Of a DNA stretch of 64,000 nucleotides, positions 21,271 through 33,400 are shown piece by piece; the first letter of the stretch is position 1; each line of letters begins with the position of its first letter. This stretch comes from Gari tellinella (Eukaryota > Mollusca > Bivalvia > Cardiida > Psammobiidae). Under the pieces are notes generated by a model, which did no database searches, was not told where the DNA came from, and worked only from the letters and a program-made list of their open reading frames with translations. The stretch is from positions 8,928,001 through 8,992,000 of the forward strand of contig OV277857.1 of the NCBI GenBank assembly GCA_922989275.2. Direction: 5' to 3'. A program made the position numbers and the translations under genes.

Positions 21271-21469
21271 ATGCCTGGAAAGAAGTTGATAAACTCTGTG
21301 GAGCAATGTGTAGATGAGAACCTTGAGGGTCTGGTGGCTATCAACCCAGGGTTGAGGATTATAAAGGACACGCGGGTTGTGGTCAGGGCAGATATAGAAG
21401 AGGTGAAGAAACAAGGGAAAGTCACACTTCTGTGTGGAGGAGGATCTGGGCACGAGCCTGCACATGCAG
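21271..21469 (+). CDS. TKFC: TKFC coding exon 1 (start codon)
   Basis: Starts [20 protein letters not shown], aligning with the N-terminus of animal TKFC (M..KKLVNSV). The context ACCATGC has A at -3. It ends with [14 protein letters not shown] plus the first base of a Gly codon; donor GTTTGT at 21470. GSGH is the dihydroxyacetone-binding loop of DhaK. An AACAG four bases before the ATG (21266) may be an acceptor, meaning a 5'-UTR intron and a non-coding first exon upstream; that exon was not identified. Confidence 0.93.
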
Positions 21470-24400
21470 GTTTGTATTGATAAATATGAAATGTCAGAAT
21501 ACAAAAGACTTTGGGTATACAGTCAATTTTGTATTAATCCTTTACTCCACAGCCTATTACTAGTATGGATTATAGGTGACCACTTAAAGCAGGTTGAAAG
21601 TAAAGCAGAATATGCCTTAGGGCACATTCTGCTTTACTTTCAGCTTGCTTTAAGCTACCTTATTTCTCATGTTGCACATTCATAACTGTATAAAAAGTAA
21701 TTATTTTCTTCAGTGGAGGAATTAATTGAATGCTTCAAAAAGTGTATCTGTGGAGTAATGGGTTAAAATCCTAAACAATTTGACACCATATGTAACTGCT
21801 GTAAATATCATAAAATTTGGATAAATTGCCTATAAAATATCATACAGTAATTTGTCCAAAAGGTGCAACTTACTGAATGGCAAATAGTGTAGACCCTGAG
21901 GGAGCAGTCTGATCAGGGTCTACACTATTTGCTCAGGTCTATGAGTCCCAATACTAAGGATAATTACCATATGAACAGCTTGCTGAGACCTAACTATTTC
22001 AGTAATTTGGTGATGTGTGATGATTTTTTTCTGTCTTTATTCTTACATGGATTAGAGTCCTAATTTCAAGGAGTTTAGATAAAGAGTTGGCAGGTTTCAG
22101 ACGGATTTATCAGTTGCTCTCTTTGTATATCAGATAACTTACACAATACAAACAAAGTAAAGATTTAACTCCCAGGCGATGTTGCATTTGCAGTACTTAT
22201 AGCAAAATGCTGTCTTAACTCTTTCCTCCCTGAAACTTAAAATGGACAATTCCAGTTTCGATTTTTGTCTAGTCCATTTCTGGCTTTTAAGACTTGTTTT
22301 TGTCAATTTTGGCATTACTGACAAACAGTGAAGGCCCTGATCAGAGCTCTCCTTTCGGAGCCCTCTGATCTGGGCCTTCACTGTGTGCACAGGACAGGTG
22401 TACTATTCACATATACACTGTTTGAAAAGACGCCTATATGCGGGACTAGGGTTCAAAGGGTTAGATGACAAGGTACTCCATAAATATGCATTTAGGGCAT
22501 CTAATTTATTCCATCCCATGAAGAAAATAGTTCCAATTTATACAGTCATGAACATGTATCATAAGAAATATTTTCTATTTTCTAGTAGATTATTGCTTAA
22601 AGCAGGCTGGAAGTAAAGCAGAATGTGTCAGAAGGCACATTCTGCTTTACTTTCAACCTGCTTTAAGTGGTCACCTTATTCAAAACTCAAAACAGGCTAC
22701 TGAGTAAAGGTTTAAAGACAGATGACAGATTAAAGCAGGATGAAATGTTTTAAAGTAAAGCAGTTCTTGTAATATTGGGGTTTTACTTTCAATGTTACAA
22801 TTTTTTATTGTAATACCTACCCATATATGTTTAAGTGGCAGTTTACACGACGTAGCGTTACGAAACATAATGTGTTTTTTTATGGCGGCCATTACGAAAG
22901 TTGCGAAAGTTGCTGTAGAAGTCCAAAACGTCGTTTCGGGAGTTAAAAATCATGGTCGTTGTACGGATTTCGCAGGGAGTCGTTATATACAGAGCCTTTT
23001 CAGTGTAAAACGCATTTGGGGGATCTAAAAGGGTCATTAAAGACAAACCGTCGCTGAACACAAGGGGTCGCTAAGACAGTCTCGACTGTACTTTTTGCTG
23101 TTTGGTTGCAATCAGTCATTTTTCTGCAGGATTGTTATGGTGCATGTTAGTTGTTTAATTCTTCAGGCTATGTTGGCCAGGGCATGCTTAGTGCTGCGGT
23201 TGCGGGCTCAATATTTACCTCTCCCCCGCCCCAAGGTATTCTAACAGGACTCAGGACCATAGCCAAGGATAATCCAGGTAAGACCAGAGCTCCAGATAAA
23301 GGGGGTGTTTCAAAAACTAAAATCTTTATTTCTGCATTAAACCCTATGATGTCACTACTCATTAGAATCGTCCCAAAGAGATGATTCTAATGAGTAGTAA
23401 CACCATAGGATTTGGTGCTGCAATGAGTGAGAAAATGTTGGATTTGTTTAGTTTTCCCTTATATTTAAAACCCATTGCCCCATAGCCCATTTCTAGTTTT
23501 GAAGATAGGTGACCACTTACAGCAGGTTGAACATAAAGCAGAATGCTCCTCAGGCGCATGTGTGGAATGAGAAAACATGAATAGAGAGTCGAATAATTAT
23601 AATATTTCCAAAAACACTGTGACAGCCTATCATGAGATGATGACCTATCTTATCAAATGTTAATTCTTTCACCTGCCTGATGAGATCCATGGAGAGGTGT
23701 TGCATATTTACTGTTGAGTATTCTATCAGTATGCTGTTTATGCTGTCTGTCAATTGAGTTTTAATCAACAGGTTAATTTGGCACATCTTTCGTGCGATAA
23801 ATTCAGGGCAACCAGAAAATAATTTTGGTTGCCCTGTGGGCAACCAGCTTTTCATAAAATTTGTCGTGCCCTGTTGTAAGTAAAGCAAATGGCTTCACTA
23901 TTTGCAAGGGATACTTCTTCTGGTTTCTCACTACATGTACATCATTAGAATAAGGTATCAAAACAATAGATCTGGTTCCCTTTGTAAAGGTGGATGTTTT
24001 GTCATTGTACCCAACTACACGGGGGACCGGCTTAATTATGGCATTGGCATGGAGCGTGCCATGCAGGAAGGTATAAAGATTGACTCAGTGCTGGCTGATG
24101 AGGATTGTGCGAAAAGCTCCAGCGATAAAGCTGTAGGGAGGCGGGGACTCTGTGGGATGTTCCTCATTATAAAGGTGACGCTATCAATGAGAAATAGCCA
24201 GAACAACTATAACCCCTATAGTTATCAGAACTTCCCGCCTTTTTGTATAGTCCATCATAATCTGTACAGTAATACTTTGCTATTTCAACCATCTTATTTG
24301 GCATGTCAATATTCAAGACAGGTAGCTGCTTAATCCTTTCCCTCATAGAAGTGCCTTTTAGCTGATTTGATATTCCTCCCCTGAAGAAAAATAGGTCCAA

Positions 24401-27400
24401 TTTATACACTCTTGGAAATGAAGCATAATAATTTTTTGTAAATCCTAGCAGATGATAGTTTAAAGCTGCCACTTATATTCAATACCATCAATGAATAATC
24501 TCAAATTTGGAGTATTATCGGTAGTTAAAAGCTTTCTTAGGTGCGTCTGAGGAAAAAAAAGGACAACACAAAAATTGAAAGAATTTGTTTTGGAACACAC
24601 AGTTTTTTATTTGTTTGAATTTCAGCATCCCAGAGGTACCCATATACACTGCCTTGAATTTGATATTTCTTAGTTAACTCTTTCTTCCGTAGTCTGTTTC
24701 TAGTATTGAAGATAGGTATTTACTTTCAACCTGCTTTAAATGATAACCCTTATGTTTTATACTAGAAACAGGCTTTGGGGTAATGAGTTTGCACTAACTC
24801 TTAAAAAAATGGACTAGACTTAGTTTGATACTGGTATTTTCCATTAGAAGTTTCAGCGGTCTTCAAGTATTGAAGCATCTTTCGAATGATTGTAACGGCT
24901 AGGATTTACTGTATTTTTCTCAGCTGGGGCCTTAGTTATTATCAAAAATTACACTGGAGATCGCATCAATTTTGGCCTAGCAATGGAAAGAGCTAAGACT
25001 GAAGGAATTGCTTGTGAGATGGCTGTGGCAGCCGAGGACTGCGCCCTCATGTCCTCAGATAAGACAGCAGGAAGGCGGGGTCTGTGTGGAACAGTATTTT
25101 TGCACAAGGTCAGTGGGCCTGGGTGCCTCAGGAGTTGATACAACCTTTCTTTTCATATACAGGGCTCCAGATAAGGGAAGTATTTCAAAAACTAAAGTCT
25201 TTTTTTCTGCATTAAACCCTATGGTGTCACTACTGATTAGAATCGTCTCTTTGAGACGATTTTAATGAATAGTAACACCATAGGATTTGGTGCTAAAATA
25301 AGTAAGAAAATGTTTGATTTTTTCTGACCACTCTCTCTTATCTGGAGCCCTATATATATCCTGTTGTGCTTCCCAGCCTAGTTCCTCTTATCTGGAACCC
25401 TGTATATATCCTGTTGTACTTTATTCCCAGCCTATTTCACATTATTCCCCCTGTAGCTTTAACACTTTTATTCCAAAGTTTTATTTTACACTAGCTTTTA
25501 CATTTTCCACAGCTTTTACTCCCAAAGCTTTTACACAACATAGCTTTTACACTACCACCAAGTTTATAAATACCTTTCCCCTCAGCTTTCCCATTGTTTT
25601 CCTCTGCATATTTTGAAACATGTCTACCATTCATAGTGTTGCAATGATTAACCCATTTTATGCTGGAATGTTAAAATGAACTATTTCACTTTTGTAAAAT
25701 GACCAGTTCATGTAGAGTTTGTTTAACCCATTACCCCATAAATATGCCTTTTGACGCCCCTTATTTACTCCTCCAGACCACAGAAGAAAACAGTTCCAAT
25801 TTGTACAGTAGTAAATATGTATCATAAGAAATATGTTCTATATTCCAGCAGATGGTAGCTTATAGCAGGATGAAAGTAAAGCAGAATGCGCCTTAAGGCG
25901 CATTCTGCTTTACTTTCAACCTGCTTTAAGTGGTCACCTGTATTCAAAACTAGAAACAGGCTGTGGGGTAACGGGTTAAAGGAAATATCTTAGAATGATA
26001 AAAGGAAATAAAACAGTAGATTTAGAAAATCTCACAGAGGACTCCATTAGGACCAGGGTCTGCACTGTTTGCAAAGTATACATACTGGAGAATTGGTTAA
26101 CCCATTACCCCATAAAAACGCCTTTTTACGCCTTTAATTTATTCCTTTACGGAAGAAAATAGTTCCAATTCAAACTGTCACAAATAAATATTATTAGAAA
26201 TATTTTCTATATTCTAGTAGATAATAGCTTAAAACAGGCTGACAGTAAAGCAGAATGTGCCTTAAGGCACATTCTGCTTTACTTTCAACCTGCTTTAAGT
26301 GGTCAACTATTTTCACAAATAGAAACAGGCTATGGGGTAATGGGTTAATACTATCTTAATTCTTTGCCTCCTAGTGGCACAGTGATTACATTTGCAAAGG
26401 TATATGACTTGTATCTAGTCTATTTTTAAATACATGTACCCAGGTATACCGAAAGACTTAAGATATGCATCATTTATTTCTTCAAATATTTTCCTTCAAA
26501 TGGTCAGTAATAAGAGAATCACCCTGTTAGGTAAAGTTATAATCCATAATAAATTTGCCATTGCCCGCAAAAATTTCATGCAATAGGTCCATCTGGAATC
26601 TGGCATGGAGCGCATGTGCAACAAATGGAAAACCTGCTAAATAACGCCAAACAAGAACTCTGGGTATGTTAAAATTTTCATTTTAGAAAGTCATATAGAC
26701 ACACTTACTTTTTTACTTTTATCACTGGAGTCGTGTTTTCTATTGATTATTAACCCATTACCCCATAGCCTGTATCTAGTTTTGAAGACAGGTGACCACT
26801 TAAAGCAGGTTGAAAGTAAAGCAGAATGCGCCTAAACATGCATTCTGCTTTATTTCAGCCTGCTTTAAAAAGGTTTTTGCTAGAGTACAGAAAATATTTC
26901 TAATGGTGCATATCTTTGACTGTATAAATTGAAACTATTTTAAATGTGCTAAAAGGGGCTTCTATGAAGGAAAGGGTTAAAACAATGCCAAGTCTGAGAC
27001 AAGATTTATGTTATTGAAATTGTTAGATTATTGCAAGCAAAGGGAGCATGCAATGGTTCCATTGTATACAGTCATGAATATGTATTATAAGATCTAACTC
27101 TTGCTTTAACCCATTACCCCATAAATACCCTTTTTACGCCTTTAATTTATTCCTCCTCTAACGAAAATAGTTCCGATTGATACAGTTATGAATATGTACG
27201 ATAAGAGCTATTTTCTATATTCTAGCAGATAGTAGCTTATAGTAGGCTGAAAGTAAAGCAGAATGCTCCTTAAAGCGCATTCTGCTTTACTTTCAACCTG
27301 CTTTAAGTGGTGATCTATTTTCAAAACTAGAATCAGGCTATGGGGTAATGGGTTAAAACAATGCTAAGTCTTAGACAAGATTTATGTTGTTGAAATTGTT

Positions 27401-30400
27401 GGATTGTTGCAAGCAATAGGTGTGTGCAATGGTTACATTTTACACAGTCATGAATATGTATAATAAGATCTAGAGATCTCACTCTTGCTTTAAGCAGCCA
27501 CCTGTATTTAACACAGTTTTGACTGTAACAGATTGCAGGTGCCCTGGCAGAGGAGGGAAAGTCCCTAGCAGAGGTGACAGAACAAGCTCAGCTGGTTGCC
27601 AAAAATATGGGTATGTACATTAGTACTTTTGTTAGTAATGACTCTATGATTGAAGAAAATCTATTTTAGTGTTACCTTATACAGGGCTGGACAAATATTT
27701 TTCAAGGCAACTTGCCCAGGGCAAGCTGCTCAAAATTTTGGACTTGCCCCATGTTTTAATCGCGGAATATTGAACAATGAAACAAATCATAAGCTTGGCC
27801 CGAACAGTATATAATCATCCCTTTTATTATTTTAATATGTTCTATATAAAAATTCATTAATTGTGATTAATAGTTCTATAGAGCAGACTGTTCAGGGCTC
27901 ACTCTGTCCCTTGGAGGTTTTGTCATCATCTTTGTTATCATTATCAGTGTCAGTCACACTTTTCCAGACATTTTTAGCTCGCCTGTTCGTAGAACAGCAG
28001 AGCTAATGTCATACCCCCGGCTTGAGTGAGCGTGAGCGTGGTCGGGTTAAAGTTTTTTGGACGGGTTGTTTTTAAAGCTTAATATTTGTGCTAGGGTTAT
28101 AAAATTTTGTATGGAGGTTCATTTGGGGTTAAACATTAATGTTATGATGTTGGAATTTAAAAATAATTTCAATTTATGTCAATTTTCAACATGTTTTGGA
28201 CTTAGGTTTTTCGACTACAAATTACCAGGTTAAAGTTTTTTGGACGGGTTGTTTAAAAGTTTAATACTTGTGCTAGGGTTATGAAATTTTGTATGGAGGT
28301 TCATTTGGGGTTAAACATTGATGTTATAATGTTGGAATTTAAAAATAATTTTAAAATATGTCAATATTCAACATGTTTTGGACTTAGGTTTTTCGACTAC
28401 AAATCACCAGGTTAAAGTTTTTTGGACGGGTTGTTTTAAAGTTTAATACTTGTGCAAGGGTGCTGAAATTTTGTATGGAGGTTCATTAGGGGTCAAATAT
28501 TGATGTTATGAAGTTGGAATTTAAAAATAATTTTATTTTCAACATGTTTTGGACTTAAATTGTTTGGCTACAAATTACCAGGTTAAAGTTTTTTGGACGG
28601 GTTGTTTTAAAGTTTAATACTTGTGCTAGGGTTATGAAATTTTGTATGGAGGTTCATTTGGGGTTAAACATTGATGTTATGATGTTGGAATTTAAAAATA
28701 ATTTTAAAATATGTCAATTTTCAACATGTTTTGGACTTAGGTTTTTCGACTACAAATCACCAGGTTAAAGTTTTTTGGACGGGTTGTTTTAAAGTTTAAT
28801 ACTTGTGCAAGGGTGCTGAAATTTTGTATGGAGGTTCATTAGGGGTCAAATATTGATGTTATGAAGTTGGAATTTAAAAATGATTTTAATATATGTCAAT
28901 TTTCAACATGTTTTGGACTTATGTTTTTCGACTACAAATCACAAGGTTAAATGTTACACAAGTTGTTTTAAAGTTTAATATAACTAGATTTAGACTCAAC
29001 ATTAATTTAATAATCTTTCTAAACTGAAAATTGATTTGCTTTGGATACAAGATGTTTTTTTAGACTTAAACTTTAAACAGGCGAGCATCAGGTGGCTTTG
29101 ACACCCATTTCTGGTATCAATCAGGATGATTCTGTTTCATTTCAGGTACCATAGGGTTAGCTATAGGGGCCTGCTCCCTTCCAGGTTCAAAGGACACATT
29201 GTTTCATGTTAAAGACGATGAAATGGAGCTTGGACTAGGTAAGGAATTTCTAGTCCTCTAATGGTGTCTCCTTACTGTATCAGCTTTTTATACGCCCACC
29301 TCTAGAGGTGGTCGTATATTTGGCGTGGCCCTGTCCGTCCGTCCGTTCGTTCGTCCGTTTGTCAACATTTTGTTTGTCCGGAGTTTTTCTTGAAAACTGT
29401 GTCAGGGATATTAATGAAACTTCAAACAAATGTTATATGCATCAAGATCTAGAGCTGAGTCGAGATTGAGGTTCTTTCGAATTTTCGTTACAGAGTTATC
29501 TGCCCTTGATGGACTCAAATATGCTATATAAAGCTTGTCCAGAGTTTTCTGGGAAAACTGGTGGAGGGATATTAATGAAACTTCACACAGATGTTAAATG
29601 CATCAAGATCTAAAGCTGAGTTGAGTTCGAGGTTCACTTGAATTTTCGTTACAGAGTTATCTGCCCTTGATGTACTCAAATATGCTATAAAAAGCTTGTC
29701 CGGAGTTTTCTTGGAAAACTTTTAGAGGGATATTAATGAAACTTCACACAAATGTTATATGCATCAAGATCTAAAGCTGAGTTGAGTTTGAGGTTCATAT
29801 GAAGTTTAGTTACAGAGTTATCTGCCCTTGATGTACTCAAATATGCTATAAAAAGCTTGTCTAGAGTTTTCTTGGAAAACTATTTGAAGGATATTAATGA
29901 AACTTCACAGAAAGGTTATATGCATCAAGATCTGAAGCTGAGTCAAGTTTGAGATTAATTTGATATTTTGTTACAGAGTTATCTGCCCTTGGTGTACTCA
30001 AATATGCTATAAAAGACTTATTTGACAAGGTTAACACACTTAACAACTACAGTTTTGAATGGATTTTGATTATGTTTGCCCACAGTATAATTATAAAAGT
30101 ATAGGTTCATGAAAGGGTTGATTATTATTGAAATCTGATCATTGTGTCGAGTTATCTGCCCTTGGTGTACTCAGATATGCTAGAAAAGGCTTTATTTCAA
30201 TATTGTTTATGCTCTTACAGCTCGAAGTGTCTACAAGTTAGAATAAATTTTGATAAAACTATATATTTCTTTGCCAGTGGGCGTATAATGTACCGCTTGC
30301 GGTGCTCTCGTTACCTTTTCCCTCCATACCAGTCGGTGAAAATCACCAATACCCAACTTATAATATAAAAGCATAATAGTACTTCTGTGTTTAAGGCAGG

Positions 30401-33400
30401 TGGCTGCTTAAAGCGAGATGAAAGAAAATCAGAAAGCTCATACCAGAGCTTTCTGCTTTACTTTCATCTTGCTTTATGCAGTCACCTGTTTTATTCACTG
30501 TAAGCTTTCTATTGCTCTTCTTTTGAAGAAATGCCTAAGCATAAGCACACAGAAACAATAATAAGGTAATCCCTTATTTAGCCAAAATTATTAATTTGTT
30601 TAACCCAGAATTTCTTATGATAAACATTCATGACTGTATTAATTGGAATCATTTTTTCAGTGAAGGAATTAATTGAATACGTAAAAATGTGTATCTATTG
30701 AGTAATGTATTAAGCAAGTAACATTCTAGTTATTTTATTTTCATTTCAGGTCTGCATGGTGAAGCTGGTGTGAAAAGAATGAAGGTGAGTCTCCACCAAG
30801 TGCTAAGTTGAGACTTTTCCAATGAGTGGTAACAACATAGGGTTTTGCAGAGATATATAGAGAATAATCAATTTCTTTGGATTGATATGAAAAATATATC
30901 ACGAGAATGGGTTGTTATGCGGACGAGTTTTTTAACCAGATAACAAACTATTCTCGTGATATATTTTTCATATCAATCCAAAGAAATTGATTATTCTATT
31001 TATTATACAGTATAAACTGCATTATCCGACAACTGTATTATCCGGAATCGTGTCATATCCAACGCCGTTCTCCGGTCCCGAACATTTCCCTTCTTATTTC
31101 TATATGCATTAAGACTCTATTATCCAAAATCTTGCGTTTCCTGGTACCCGACACAGTTTGCTGGTCCCTGCATTAACATATAGCCTGTTTCGCACCCCAT
31201 TATCCGACCGCCTTTGATCGCCGTCGGCGGCTGTCACCTTGATCGCTTGTCAGTTGGGCATGGGGATCCCCCCAAAGTATAGATCAGTATCGCCGTCGGT
31301 TGTGCCCTAGACCTACAATTAATAAAGTGTCTATTTTGTTGTCTTTTCAACATGAAAAAATATGCGCACTGGTTAGTAAAGCATTTGGTTATTTGACCCA
31401 GATCAGACGCCGAGTAACCCGCAGCAAATCTTATAATAATCGGATCCCTAGCTTGTTCAAAAGTTTGTAAATTCCAGTTTGCCAAGCGGACAAATGTCTA
31501 TTTTAGAAAAGACTATAGAATGTTTTAATAATTAACTAGATCTACCGTTATGTATGTAAGATCGCACTGTAATGTTTTAGTCCATGCTTTAGCAAAAGGG
31601 TCTATTTGGTGAACACTTTTAACGAGAACTTGTCTTACTATTTTATCATTCGTTCTTAAACATTTGAAATGGAAAGATTTTGAAGTTCACTATCATTACC
31701 CAGTGAAGCTGCATACGCAAACAATTTTGATCCGAAATGGCACGCAGAGTAACTCGGCAGCCAATTCGGATCAATACTGTTTGTCACTCGCTCATAGGCT
31801 GTACGAAAGATTGCGGGATTGTGTAAGTCTTTCGAAGACGTGTTTTATCACTCAGATTTCGAAGTTCACTACCATTTCCCAGTGGAGATGCATTTGCAAA
31901 CAACTTTGATCCGAAATGGCACGCAGAGTAACTTGGAAGCCATTTCCGATTCCATCTGTTTGCAAAACGCTGTAAAAGGAGTGAGGAATTATGTTAGGCT
32001 GTAGTTTATGTGGGTTTTTTCACCAGATCTAGATCTTAGCATCGTTTCGGTGTACATTTAGATTTACACCTGCGTTTACGGCATTAGCTTGAATGTGTAA
32101 CAAGCCATTTCGCACCAAACTTGCGTTATGATGTACATGATATACTGACTCTTTATTTGAGACAGTATTCATAACACAGGTACTTGACACATACTTTATT
32201 ATCTATTAACACCCCCCCCCCCCCCCCCCCCCCCCACCCCCCCCCCCCCCTTTTTAAAAAAAAAAAAAATTTTTTTTTTGTACTATACTTCTATTATAGA
32301 TACAAGGTAAACAGCGCAATTCAACACCTAGTCTTTACTATCGACTTAAACTGATGCTAAAATAGACTAGATCGCCGATATTCTCTTGTGGTACCCTCGG
32401 GAAATGATTAATTTATCAATATCTACTTTTTATTTCATCAAATTCCGTCAAATAACGCCACAGTACGTGAATTATAACGAAAATAAGCATTCATAAGGCC
32501 CTATATGAATTCATGGTCGTTGTGTTCAGTCCGTGAGTGAGTGAGTGTGTGTTCAGTCCGATATACGTTGCTGTTTTATCCAGTTTATACCAGTACACTA
32601 TCCCATAAACGTATACTTCCTGTTGCACCCGTCACTTCCTGTTTATAGCTGTGACTGTCATAAATTCCGAAAATATGCTTGAATAAGTGGGAGAACTCAA
32701 GTATCCGACATCTTGTGTTATCCGACATAACGCTTCGGTACGGACCGATGTCGGATAATGCAGTTTATACTGTATATATTTTAGTGACGTTTTTACAGAA
32801 AAAAACAAACAAAATTGATTACCGCCATGTCACTAAACTAATTATGATGTGACGTCACAAAAGTGATATCATCACTTCATGTAGTGATGATATCAACAGT
32901 GACGATATCAAATTTATCATCGGTATACATGTATATATAATAAAATGGTTTTGCAGAGATATAAAAGGGTTTTGCAAAGATATAAAAGTCTTTTGCAAAG
33001 GGTTTTGCAAAGATATGAAAGGGTTTTGCAGAGATATAAAAGGGTTTTGCAAAGGGTTTTGCAGAGATATAAAAGTGTTTTACAAAGGGTTTTTGCAGAG
33101 ATATGAAAATGTTTTGCAAAGGGTTTTGCAGAGATATAAAAGGGTTTTGCCAAGGGTTTTGCAGAGATATGACAGGGTTTTGCAGAGATATAAATGGGGT
33201 TTCAGAGATATGAAAGGGTTTTGCAAAGGGTTTTGCAGAGACATGAAAGTGTTTTGCAGAATTATAAAAGGGTTTTGCAGAGATATGAAAGGGTTTTGCA
33301 GAGATATAAAAGGGTTTTGCAGAGATATGAAAGGGTTTTCCAAAGGGTTTTGCAGAGATATAAAAGGGTTTTGCAAAGGGTTTTGTAGAGATATGAAAGT

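Noticed and set aside
21129..21504. Reverse-strand frames over TKFC exon 1
   Set aside because: Shadows of the + strand coding exon.
23285..23466. Selector/docking RNA structure controlling exon 3a/3b choice
   Set aside because: The foldback here is a family E transposon found elsewhere in the window; no complementary docking pair specific to the two exons could be shown by eye.
26587..26663. Exon-like 77-nt stretch between AATAG and GTATGT in TKFC intron 3, open in one frame ([12 protein letters not shown]...)
   Set aside because: It would need phase 1 to 0, but exon 3b ends and exon 4 starts in phase 0; in that frame it stops at TGC TAA. No TKFC segment is missing. It could at most be a poison or cryptic exon.
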